A DNA stretch of 42,082 nt. Origin: Beggiatoa sp. GTDB taxonomy: Bacteria > Pseudomonadota > Gammaproteobacteria > Beggiatoales > Beggiatoaceae. Below are positions 21,921-29,117 of this stretch, in pieces. The notes under the pieces were generated by a model, which was not told the origin of the DNA, did no database searches, and saw nothing but the letters and a program-made list of their open reading frames with translations. Within the stretch, counting starts at the first letter, position 1. Each line of letters opens with the position of its first letter. A program made the position numbers and the translations under genes. The stretch spans positions 1 through 42,082 of the forward strand of contig QKBZ01000418.1 in the NCBI GenBank assembly GCA_003245895.1, read 5' to 3'.

Positions 21921-23291
21921 ATGATAGAACAAGAAACCACACCAAGGCTTTTGATTGTCGATGACACGCCAGCCAATCTCAATTTGCTGGAAGAGATTTT
22001 AAGTAAAGAAAACTATGCTGTGCGAGCCTTGCCCAGTGGAAAGTTAGCTTTACGCGCTGCATTTGCCAAACCACCCGATTTAATCCTATTGGACATTAAA
22101 ATGCCCAATATGGATGGTTACGAAGTATGTACCCAATTGAAAGCGGATGAGCGCACACGCGACATCCCCATTTTGTTTATCAGTGCTTTGCAAGAAGTTG
22201 ATGATAAAGTGCGTGCCTTTGAAGTGGGCGGCGTGGATTATATTTCTAAGCCCTTTCAAGTGGAGGAAGTGCTGGCGCGGGTGCGCACCCATCTACAAAT
22301 GCGCACCTTACAACAAAAGCTAAGCACGGCTAAGCAACAAGCGGAAAATGCCAACCACATTAAATCTGTTTTTTTAGCGAGTGTGAGCAATGAATTGCGC
22401 GATCCGCTGAATAGCATTATTGGCTTTGCACAGGTGTTAGCGTCGGCAGAGCAATTGCCAGCGGACTTACGGCCACCAACGCAACACATTCAAAGTAGTG
22501 GCGAACATTTACTTACTTTGATCAATAATGTATTAGACTTGTCTAAAATTGAATCCGGCGAAATGGAAATCGTGTTAGACACGGTTGATGTGAATGCTTT
22601 AGTACAAGAAATCACCACCATTTTTGCTTGGCAAGCAGAACAAAAATCACTTGCGTTAAGCTGTCACACCAGCTTGCAAACGTATTTGTATGCCGACCCC
22701 AAGCGCTTGCGCCAAGTGTTGCTGAACTTATTAAGTAATGCCATCAAATTTACCGCCACAGGCCATGTCAGTGTGTATGCTGATTATCAAGACGGTTATT
22801 TGAATTTATGTGTAGAAGACAGCGGGCAAGGCATTTCTACAGAACAACAACAAGAAATCTTTAAACCATTTACTCAACTCAATGTTGATCCTTATAAAAA
22901 TCAAGGAATTGGTTTAGGTTTGTCCATCACACGTAAAATCATCACCCATATGAATGGCGACATTGGCTTAAATAGTGATCTGGGTAAAGGCTGCCGTTTT
23001 CAAGTCAAAATTCCACTGGAACCCGCCAATATTCCTTACAGCAAGGGGATAGAAAAGTTAGCAGTGGGCGATATGCAAGCGATCTCTGTTATCAATAATT
23101 ACCCTCTGGTTTGGTTAGCGGCATTAGAACAAGCGGTCTCTTTAGGTGAAAGCGAGCAAATTACTGATTTATTAGCACATTATGATAATGAGGAAATGAC
23201 TCAACTACAGGCTTGGGCTAACCAATACGCATATCAACGGATATTGAAATGGATTGCGCAAGCCCATTTGAATGCAGAACATTCAAGGTAA
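21921..23291 (+). CDS. Receiver-histidine-kinase-like protein lacking the phosphoacceptor histidine
   Basis: A 456-residue soluble protein. An N-terminal REC domain (about 10-125; LIVDD, Asp58 in LILLDIKMP, Lys in YISKPF) precedes a DHp-like helix region (about 146-213), an HATPase_c domain (about 258-370; N-box [17 protein letters not shown] and GIGLGL) and the shared tail (394-450). The H-box reads SVSNELRDPLN where the other six kinases have [11 protein letters not shown]. The phosphoacceptor His is Asn157 (codon AAT, one base from CAT), and the Thr needed for phosphatase activity four residues later is Asp. The ATP site looks intact and the frame is open, so this is not an obvious pseudogene. 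AGGAAG just upstream supports the ATG at 21921 over an in-frame TTG at 21900. It is likely a regulatory pseudokinase or heterodimer partner, with the closely similar protein G as the obvious candidate partner. Confidence 0.88.
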   Translation: MIEQETTPRLLIVDDTPANLNLLEEILSKENYAVRALPSGKLALRAAFAKPPDLILLDIKMPNMDGYEVCTQLKADERTRDIPILFISALQEVDDKVRAFEVGGVDYISKPFQVEEVLARVRTHLQMRTLQQKLSTAKQQAENANHIKSVFLASVSNELRDPLNSIIGFAQVLASAEQLPADLRPPTQHIQSSGEHLLTLINNVLDLSKIESGEMEIVLDTVDVNALVQEITTIFAWQAEQKSLALSCHTSLQTYLYADPKRLRQVLLNLLSNAIKFTATGHVSVYADYQDGYLNLCVEDSGQGISTEQQQEIFKPFTQLNVDPYKNQGIGLGLSITRKIITHMNGDIGLNSDLGKGCRFQVKIPLEPANIPYSKGIEKLAVGDMQAISVINNYPLVWLAALEQAVSLGESEQITDLLAHYDNEEMTQLQAWANQYAYQRILKWIAQAHLNAEHSR

Positions 23292-23298
23292 GTAATGT

Positions 23299-25137
23299 AT
23301 GCAAGGCATTAAAAATAAAAAGATTTTAGTCGTTGACGATACCCCCGCAAATCTTGACTTGCTGCACAATATTTTGAACCAAGCTAATTATCAAGTACGT
23401 GCACTGCCCGATGGCAAAATGGCCTTATATGCTGTCATGGCTGATCCGCCTGATTTAGTCTTGCTCGACATTAAAATGCCGAATATGGATGGTTATGAAA
23501 TCTGTACCCGCTTAAAAGCAGATGAACGCACCCGAGATATTCCCATTATTTTCATCAGTGCTTTGTATGAGCCGACGGATAAGATTAAAGCTTTTGCGGT
23601 CGGTGGTATTGATTACATCACCAAACCATTTCAATCTGAGGAAGTGTTAGTACGTGTCAAAACACATCTCAATTTGCGGGCATCACAGCAACAATTAATA
23701 GAAGCCAATACGCAAATTAGAGAGTCCATGTTGCAAGCACAAGCAGCAAACCGTGCTAAATCTACTTTTCTGGCTAATATGAGTCATGAATTGCGCACAC
23801 CGTTAAATGCGGTATTGGGTTATGCACAAATTCTGACCAAAGAACCTGATTTAAAAGAAGAACACCGCCATATGATTGATATTATCAGTCGCAGTGGTGA
23901 TCATTTGCTGGGTTTATTGAATGATGTATTGGATTTAGCCAAGGTTGAAGCCGGACATTTTGACATTACGCTCACGCCTTGCAGCTTACAATTTTTCTTA
24001 CAAGATATTGGCGATATTTTCAGTATTCGCTGTCAAGAAAAAGAGTTGGCGTTTCATTATGACAGCAGCAATACCTTGCCTGAGTTTGTTGAAATTGATC
24101 AACGGCGTATTCGACAAATCATCATGAATTTGTTGGGTAATGCGATTAAGTTTACGGAAAAAGGCAGCATCCATTTTTACCGTGATTACTACGACGGTTG
24201 CTTAGTGTTGACGATCAGTGATACCGGCATTGGTATTTCTGAAGATAAATTAGAAGAAATTTTTAAACCGTTTCAGCAGACGGGAGAGGCATATTATAAA
24301 ACGCAAGGTACGGGCTTAGGTTTAACCATTAGCCGTAAACTGTGTGAGTTAATGAATGGCTCTTTGAAAGTGGAAAGTCAACTTGGGCAAGGCAGTCGAT
24401 TCCAAGTCAAAATTCCCGCTGCCATTGTTGAAAAAGAAGCTGAGGAAATTGCGCAGGCTGCCGCGATGGCTTCACAACAAATTACCGGTTATACCCGTTT
24501 AGACGGTGATGCGCCTTTTGCGATTTTAGCTGTTGATGATCGGCAAGATAATCTAAACATCGTTAAATATTTTTTGCAAAATCTAAATTTTCAGATTAGG
24601 GAAGCCCTTAGTGGTGAAGAATGCTTACACATTTTATCTGAATGGCAACCTGATTTAATCTTAATGGATTTGAGGATGGATGGCATCAGTGGCTTAGAAG
24701 CCTGCCAACGCATTCGCGCTTTATCAATACAAACACCGATTATTATCATGTCTGCGAGTGTATTAAGCGAAGAAGCGAGTTATTCAGCAAATCAAATTCA
24801 AACCATTGGTTGTAACGATTATTTAAGCAAACCGCTCAGAGAGCATGAACTCTTGTCCTGTATTGGCAACCACTTGCCGTTATGCTGGCATAAACAAGAA
24901 TCCACTATTTCTCAACTTGCCGTAACCAATGTTGCCCCTTCAATAGAGGCTTTATCAGACGAACAAAGAACAACGCTGCTGACCATGTTAGGTTCAGGTG
25001 ATATAAAACGGGTTAGTGACTATTTGGCAGAATTAGAACAATTACCGGATATAAAAGACACGGCTAAAGCGTTGTTGCAATTGGCTAAGGGGTTTAAGTT
25101 GAAGGAATTGAGGCGAGTGCTTAAAAATGAGTCGTGA
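23299..25137 (+). CDS. REC-histidine kinase-REC hybrid protein
   Basis: A 612-residue soluble protein. REC1 is at about 8-125 (Asp57 in LVLLDIKMP), then DHp (His163 in [11 protein letters not shown]), HATPase_c at about 267-375 ([20 protein letters not shown]) and REC2 at about 407-520 (Asp457 in LILMDLRMD, Lys in YLSKPL). The C-terminal tail (about 548-612) is divergent: it keeps the GD...L..L spacing but lacks the W...Y.Y..IL.W signature of its neighbours. REC1 is nearly identical in pattern to that of gene F, from which it is separated by 7 nt, so F and G are probably a tandem duplication. With no membrane sensor or PAS it may take phosphoryl groups from D or E through REC1. This is the last gene of the array; a 137-bp repeat module follows 26 bp after the stop. 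Confidence 0.9.
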   Translation: MQGIKNKKILVVDDTPANLDLLHNILNQANYQVRALPDGKMALYAVMADPPDLVLLDIKMPNMDGYEICTRLKADERTRDIPIIFISALYEPTDKIKAFAVGGIDYITKPFQSEEVLVRVKTHLNLRASQQQLIEANTQIRESMLQAQAANRAKSTFLANMSHELRTPLNAVLGYAQILTKEPDLKEEHRHMIDIISRSGDHLLGLLNDVLDLAKVEAGHFDITLTPCSLQFFLQDIGDIFSIRCQEKELAFHYDSSNTLPEFVEIDQRRIRQIIMNLLGNAIKFTEKGSIHFYRDYYDGCLVLTISDTGIGISEDKLEEIFKPFQQTGEAYYKTQGTGLGLTISRKLCELMNGSLKVESQLGQGSRFQVKIPAAIVEKEAEEIAQAAAMASQQITGYTRLDGDAPFAILAVDDRQDNLNIVKYFLQNLNFQIREALSGEECLHILSEWQPDLILMDLRMDGISGLEACQRIRALSIQTPIIIMSASVLSEEASYSANQIQTIGCNDYLSKPLREHELLSCIGNHLPLCWHKQESTISQLAVTNVAPSIEALSDEQRTTLLTMLGSGDIKRVSDYLAELEQLPDIKDTAKALLQLAKGFKLKELRRVLKNES

Positions 25138-25163
25138 GTCCTAAGCCAAGGATTGGCTGTCTC

Positions 25164-25300
25164 GTAGGGTGTGCGAAATGCCGCCACTGAGTTTGCGTGT
25201 TGCAATGCACTTTCTCGGCATTTTGCGCACGCGGAGAAGTTCTAACATCATGCAGACTTCTCCGCGTTCGCACCGCAAAAGGACGCGGCGCAAACCCTAC
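25164..25300 (-). repeat. 137-bp GTAGGGTTTGCGCC...GCACACCCTAC module, inverted copy
   Basis: The reverse complement agrees with 16245-16381 at about 132 of 137 positions by manual alignment. It sits just downstream of the last kinase gene. A solo GCCATTAAGTTAAG-type terminus (reverse complement, 25307-25320) follows immediately. Confidence 0.8.
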
Positions 25301-25392
25301 AATGATCTTAACTTAATGGCTGTGACCAAAATGGCGGGAACGAGAAACTAATTGTTTTTAATAAAAAATTCTGACTTGTATAGATAACTCAA

Positions 25393-25776
25393 CTACACCT
25401 CATAAAGCTCCAACGGCAACCCATCAGGGTCTTGAAAAAAAGTGAATTTTCGCCCTGTAAACTCATCAACCCGAATCGCTTCCACATGAACACCGTGTTG
25501 CGTCAAGTAGTGCGCTATATCCTCAACCGATTCCACCCTAAACGCTAAATGGCGCAAACCACAGGCTTCAGGTTGGGAAACACGAGCAGGTGGTTCAGGA
25601 AACGAAAACAATTCGACTTGATTGCCATCGGGTAACAACAAGTCCAGCTTATAAGAATCTCGTTCTGCTCGGTAATTTTCAGCCAGTATTTCCAGTTTCA
25701 GCACCTTGGTGTAGAAATGCTTTGACTGCGCATAATCTGAGCAGATGATGGCAACATGATGAATGCCTTTCAGCAT
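25393..25776 (-). CDS. VOC (vicinal oxygen chelate) family protein, YaeR/glyoxalase-I-like
   Basis: A 127-residue single-domain protein with two beta-alpha-beta-beta-beta halves. Likely metal ligands are visible as His in GIHHVAI, Glu in QVELFSF, His in LRHLAF and Glu in PLELYE, the usual His/Glu set of glyoxalase-fold enzymes. The length fits small YaeR-type proteins, whose substrate is not established. The start at 25776 is chosen because GGAG lies a few bases upstream and the N-terminus then begins MLKGIHHVAI as in the family; a longer in-frame extension to 25833 has no such support. It is transcribed towards the kinase array and stands alone, divergent from the tRNA gene. Confidence 0.85.
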   Translation of the reverse strand: MLKGIHHVAIICSDYAQSKHFYTKVLKLEILAENYRAERDSYKLDLLLPDGNQVELFSFPEPPARVSQPEACGLRHLAFRVESVEDIAHYLTQHGVHVEAIRVDEFTGRKFTFFQDPDGLPLELYEV

Positions 25777-25849
25777 GAAGGAGTCTCCAGATTTAAGTGA
25801 AAATAGGCGTTTGTTTTCAAGACACATCACCACAAAGCAAAATTTTTAC

Positions 25850-25879
25850 TAGACCTAACTCAATGTGTGTTGCTATAAT
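25850..25879 (+). promoter_or_regulatory. Probable sigma-70 promoter of the tRNA-Ser/ffs unit
   Basis: A perfect TATAAT at 25874-25879 lies about 32 bp before the tRNA 5' end. TAGACC at 25850-25855 could serve as a weak -35 with an 18-bp spacer. The -10 call is good, the -35 uncertain. Confidence 0.5.
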
Positions 25880-25910
25880 GCGTATTTGCTTAGCAGAGAA
25901 ATTTGCTAAC

Positions 25911-26001
25911 GGAGAGGTGTCCGAGCGGTCGAAGGAGCACGCCTGGAAAGTGTGTGTACGGCAAAACTGTACCGAGGGTTCGAATCCCTCTCTCTCCGCC
26001 A
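25911..26001 (+). tRNA. tRNA-Ser (anticodon GGA)
   Basis: The acceptor stem GGAGAGG pairs with TCTCTCC, followed by G and an encoded CCA. The anticodon loop has CTGGAAA (GGA, reading UCC/UCU codons). A long variable arm typical of class II tRNA-Ser and a T-arm GAGGG-TTCGAAT-CCCTC are visible. It lies directly upstream of the 4.5S RNA gene, an arrangement common in gammaproteobacteria. Confidence 0.97.
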
Positions 26002-26007
26002 ATTTAT

Positions 26008-26118
26008 GGTGGCGAAGTCGGTCCCCCCGCAATGTGATGTTGTGAATCCCGTCAGGTCCGGAAGGAAGCAGCGGCAGCAGCGGAACGTGTGCCGGGGTGT
26101 GGCTGGCGGTTGCCACCT
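26008..26118 (+). ncRNA. ffs: 4.5S / SRP RNA (small bacterial type)
   Basis: The signature GTCAGGTCCGGAAGGAAGCA of the SRP-RNA apical stem is at 26051-26070, with the matching descending strand GTGTGCCGGGGTG. The outer stem closes with GGTGGC (26009-26014) and GCCACC (26112-26117), giving a hairpin of about 110 nt like E. coli 4.5S RNA. It binds Ffh and targets membrane proteins to the translocon. It sits between tRNA-Ser and dnaX, probably on the tRNA transcript. End positions are approximate to a few bases. Confidence 0.95.
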
Positions 26119-26164
26119 CCCTCTATTTAGTTTCCCCCTCAAACAACAGCCTTAACGCACAAGT

Positions 26165-27982
26165 ATGGCTTATCAGGTTTTAGCCCGAAAATGGCGACCG
26201 CGTACCTTCGCGGAAATGGTGGGGCAAACGCATGTCTTGCGCGCGTTAATGAATGCGTTAGACACTGATCGCTTACATCATGCCTATTTATTCACCGGCA
26301 CCCGAGGCGTGGGTAAAACCACCATCGCGCGTATTTTTGCTAAATCCCTTAATTGCGAAACCAATGGTGTCAGCGCACATCCTTGCGGCACTTGTCGCAC
26401 CTGCACCGAAGTTGATGAAGGCCGTTTTGTCGATTTAATCGAAGTCGATGCCGCCTCACGCACAGGGGTAGATGATACCCGCGAACTGTTGGACAACGTG
26501 CAATACGCGCCAACCCGTGGGCGTTATAAAGTGTACTTAATTGACGAAGTGCACATGCTGACGCGGCAAAGTTTTAACGCTTTGCTGAAAACCTTAGAAG
26601 AACCACCGCCACACATTAAATTCCTACTGGCAACCACCGATCCGCAAAAGTTATTGCCCACTGTGTTATCACGCTGTTTGCAATTTAACTTAAAGCGTTT
26701 GCCTTTAGATTTAATCCAAAATCATTTAACGCACATCGTCACCACCGAGCAAGTACCGTTTGAAGCCCCTGCCTTGCAGCTTTTAGCGCAAGCCGCCGAT
26801 GGCAGTATGCGGGATGCTTTGAGCTTGTTAGATCAAGCGATTGCCTATGGTGCAGGTCAGTTAACGCTAACAGATGTCAGTGCCATGTTAGGCACTTTAG
26901 ATCAAACGGTGGTACAGCAGTTATTACAGGCGTTAGTGGCAGACGATGCCGCCACCGTATTGCAGCATTGTGCGCAATTGGCGGAACACAACCCAGATTT
27001 TAACGCAGTTTTAGCGGATTTATTGAGCTTGCTGCAAAAAATAGCCTTAGCACAGGTGTTACCGGCGCAGTTTAATGCAGAATTGCCTGTTGAGCAGACT
27101 ATTCTACAGTTAGCACAGCAATTGCTGCCAGAAGATGTGCAATTATTCTATCAAATCGCCTTAACTGGGCGGCGTGATTTGCCATATGCACCTGAACCGC
27201 GCGGCGGTTTTGAAATGTTATTGCTGCGTATGTTGGCGTTTAGACCGGCAAGTGCTGTCAATGTTGAACCCAGTAACCGCCCACGCCCTGCCAGTCCTCT
27301 GGCGAAAACCATTGCAGATGCAAAAGTGACTGCGAGTGCGCCCGCCAGCACAACCGTTATTCCTCCACGCCCAGCACAGACACCTGTACAACCTCAACCT
27401 GCACAGTTAAAGCCCGCGCCAGTGGTAAACACTGCGCCGCCGCCAGTAGTTCACAACACTGTCGCGCCGCCAGTACAACGCGCTCCTGCGCCAACATCAC
27501 CGCCGTCAAAACTAGAAGCAGCAGAAGTCAGCCCCGAACCTGTTGTCACTGAGCCAACTTCAAACGCTGTGCACAGCAGTTTGCAGTTAGATTCACCTGA
27601 ATCATGGTTAGTTTTAGTAGAAGAATTGCCCTTAGGCGGTATGGTGCAACAATTAGCATTGAATTGCGCTTTGCAGTCAGTAGAGGGCAAAACCTTGCAT
27701 TTAGCCTTGCCTGCCAATCAATCGGCGTTTAAATCGCGGGTAGTGGAATTAGAGAAAGCGATAGCCAAACACTTAGGTCAGGCGTATCGCATTGAATTTC
27801 ATCTTACAGATCAGATGGAAACTACCGCAGCGAATGTGCGACAGCGTTTACAGGCAGAGCATGAACAGCAGGTGCGGGCAGAAATTGCGCAAGACCCATT
27901 TGTGCAAGCCTTGCAGCAAAAATGTAATGCCCGCATTGGTCGCATTCAATTTCCTAAACAAATTACGAAAAAAGCGGAATAA
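26165..27982 (+). CDS. dnaX: DNA polymerase III subunits gamma and tau
   Basis: The clamp-loader ATPase of DNA polymerase III, 605 residues. It begins MAYQVLARKWRP as in the family. Walker A is TGTRGVGKT (45-53), zinc ligands are Cys64, Cys74, Cys77 and Cys80, Walker B is LIDEVHML, and sensor/SRC motifs are LATTD and SRCLQF. A Pro/Ala-rich linker (about 375-455) leads to a tau-specific C-terminal domain (about 470-605) that would contact the polymerase and helicase. No slippery A-rich heptamer followed by a stem is seen near residue 430, where E. coli makes gamma by frameshifting; the only A-run of that kind is at the extreme 3' end. The usual downstream partners ybaB and recR are absent: a repeat element and an opposing HNH gene follow. 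Confidence 0.97.
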   Translation: MAYQVLARKWRPRTFAEMVGQTHVLRALMNALDTDRLHHAYLFTGTRGVGKTTIARIFAKSLNCETNGVSAHPCGTCRTCTEVDEGRFVDLIEVDAASRTGVDDTRELLDNVQYAPTRGRYKVYLIDEVHMLTRQSFNALLKTLEEPPPHIKFLLATTDPQKLLPTVLSRCLQFNLKRLPLDLIQNHLTHIVTTEQVPFEAPALQLLAQAADGSMRDALSLLDQAIAYGAGQLTLTDVSAMLGTLDQTVVQQLLQALVADDAATVLQHCAQLAEHNPDFNAVLADLLSLLQKIALAQVLPAQFNAELPVEQTILQLAQQLLPEDVQLFYQIALTGRRDLPYAPEPRGGFEMLLLRMLAFRPASAVNVEPSNRPRPASPLAKTIADAKVTASAPASTTVIPPRPAQTPVQPQPAQLKPAPVVNTAPPPVVHNTVAPPVQRAPAPTSPPSKLEAAEVSPEPVVTEPTSNAVHSSLQLDSPESWLVLVEELPLGGMVQQLALNCALQSVEGKTLHLALPANQSAFKSRVVELEKAIAKHLGQAYRIEFHLTDQMETTAANVRQRLQAEHEQQVRAEIAQDPFVQALQQKCNARIGRIQFPKQITKKAE

Positions 27983-27991
27983 TGCCGTTAA

Positions 27992-28134
27992 TTCTCGTTC
28001 CCATCGTCCCGATGGGAATGCATACTGTGTCGCTCCAGCGGCACGAATAGCAATGAGAACCCGCTTATAACCACGACTCGCGCCGCTGGAGCGACGCGGT
28101 ATGCATTCCCACCAAAATATGGTGGGAACGAGAA
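27992..28134. repeat. 143-bp inverted-repeat element (TTCTCGTTCCC family) with flanking direct repeats
   Basis: The ends TTCTCGTTCCC and GGGAACGAGAA are inverted repeats, and the inner arms GTCGCTCCAGCGGC and GCCGCTGGAGCGAC pair as well. The string AATGCCGTTAA occurs at 27981-27991 directly before the element and again at 28138-28148, three bases after it. It therefore looks like a target-site duplication. A related copy is at 32166-32306. It is inserted immediately after the dnaX stop codon. No coding capacity. Confidence 0.75.
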
Positions 28135-28152
28135 AAAATGCCGTTAAACCGC

Positions 28153-28722
28153 TTATTCTGCGGCGGTGGCGACTTCATCATCATCTATTGATGCCGTTTG
28201 CTGCCTTTTTGTGTTTTGGTGTTGCCAAAACTCTTCCGCAAACATCACCGCAGGGTGCATTGGCGTTTTAGGTGGCGTGCGTAAGTGCATGCCCATTTGT
28301 TGCGGCAAACGATCTCCCTTGCGACTATTACAGCGTTCGCAAGCCGTCACCACATTATCCCACGTATGTTTTCCACCTTTAGAGCGTGGAATCACATGGT
28401 CAATGGTCAATTGGCGCGTGCTGCCACAGTATTGGCAAGTATGATGATCGCGCCGTAACACTTCGCGCCGTGTCACTGCCGGAATTTTCCAGCCGCGTCG
28501 CTCTTGATGTGTAACAGTGAGACGAATGTGAGGAGGCACAAATAGCACGAAACTGGGCGCATGCACGGCAATATCATCCCCACCATCAATAAAGTCGACC
28601 GGTTCCGCTTTGCCTGTCAGTAGCAAAGTCACCGCTCGCTTCAAGTTGATGCGATTGATCGGCATATAGTTCCGAGAAAAAACAATGATAGGTCGAGATA
28701 ACACTTCAGTTGCATTGATCAC
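28153..28722 (-). CDS. HNH endonuclease family protein
   Basis: A 189-residue protein. The N-terminal part (about 1-90) has the pattern common to this widespread HNH group (RPIIVFSRNYMPINRINLKRA). The nuclease module follows: CQYCG, then TIDHVIPRSKGG, DNVVTACERCNSRKGD. Two CxxC-type zinc pairs and the HNH histidine and asparagine are all present, so the fold and active site look complete. The start is GTG at 28722 with AGGAG about eight bases upstream. The gene faces dnaX tail to tail and is alone, without a recognisable methylase or toxin partner. The biological role of this family is not established; DNA cleavage or repair is inferred from the domain. Confidence 0.88.
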   Translation of the reverse strand: MINATEVLSRPIIVFSRNYMPINRINLKRAVTLLLTGKAEPVDFIDGGDDIAVHAPSFVLFVPPHIRLTVTHQERRGWKIPAVTRREVLRRDHHTCQYCGSTRQLTIDHVIPRSKGGKHTWDNVVTACERCNSRKGDRLPQQMGMHLRTPPKTPMHPAVMFAEEFWQHQNTKRQQTASIDDDEVATAAE

Positions 28723-28931
28723 AGCGTTGGCTCCTCATACAAACAACCTCACACGCCATCTAAGCGGCAGTTACCTAAAAAATTAGGATAAACAGCACTC
28801 CTTGCTTCTGTTGCGACTCCTTCGCATATCTAAGACAACAATTGCCTGATAAATACACATTACAATCGACAATTATTGTTTAACATCTGCTCAATATTGG
28901 CATCATTATTGTTAAAATCAATGACAAGAAG

Positions 28932-29087
28932 ATGACAAATATTAAATTTTATAAGGGATTAGCGATAAGCTACGGGCAGCTCCGAGGTCAGAGCGACAGC
29001 ATCACGCGAATGGTTAAGTTTGAAGAAAAATGCGCAATAAAGGATTCATTTCCCTTATGCGATAGCCTTGAATTGGATCAAGTTTAG
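28932..29087 (+). CDS. Possible small protein of 51 residues, unrecognised
   Basis: An open frame begins MTNIKFYKGLAISYGQ and ends SLELDQV at a TAG, with AAGAAG immediately before the ATG. It lies in the 555-bp gap between the HNH nuclease and peroxidase genes and opposes both. I do not recognise the sequence. It has no signal peptide, membrane segment or known motif, and two cysteines are scattered. It may be chance. The rest of the gap (28723-28931) shows no recognised element beyond AT-rich sequence that presumably carries the HNH promoter. Confidence 0.25.
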   Translation: MTNIKFYKGLAISYGQLRGQSDSITRMVKFEEKCAIKDSFPLCDSLELDQV

Positions 29088-29117
29088 TATGGATTTTTAA
29101 AAAATCCCCTGTTCATA

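Noticed and set aside
21921-23291. Kinase F as a pseudogene
   Set aside because: The frame is complete, it has a good ribosome-binding site, and its REC and ATP-binding motifs are intact. Only the DHp catalytic residues differ.
27962-27975. An A-run near the 3' end of dnaX as a programmed frameshift site
   Set aside because: It is within six codons of the stop, far from the position used for gamma synthesis, and no downstream stem is associated with it.
28945-29000. A stretch containing AAGCTACGGG that recalls part of the c-di-GMP-I (GEMM) riboswitch consensus
   Set aside because: The paired GGCAAACC, GAAA tetraloop and closing GGGTTACC parts are absent, and no gene starts downstream on the + strand.
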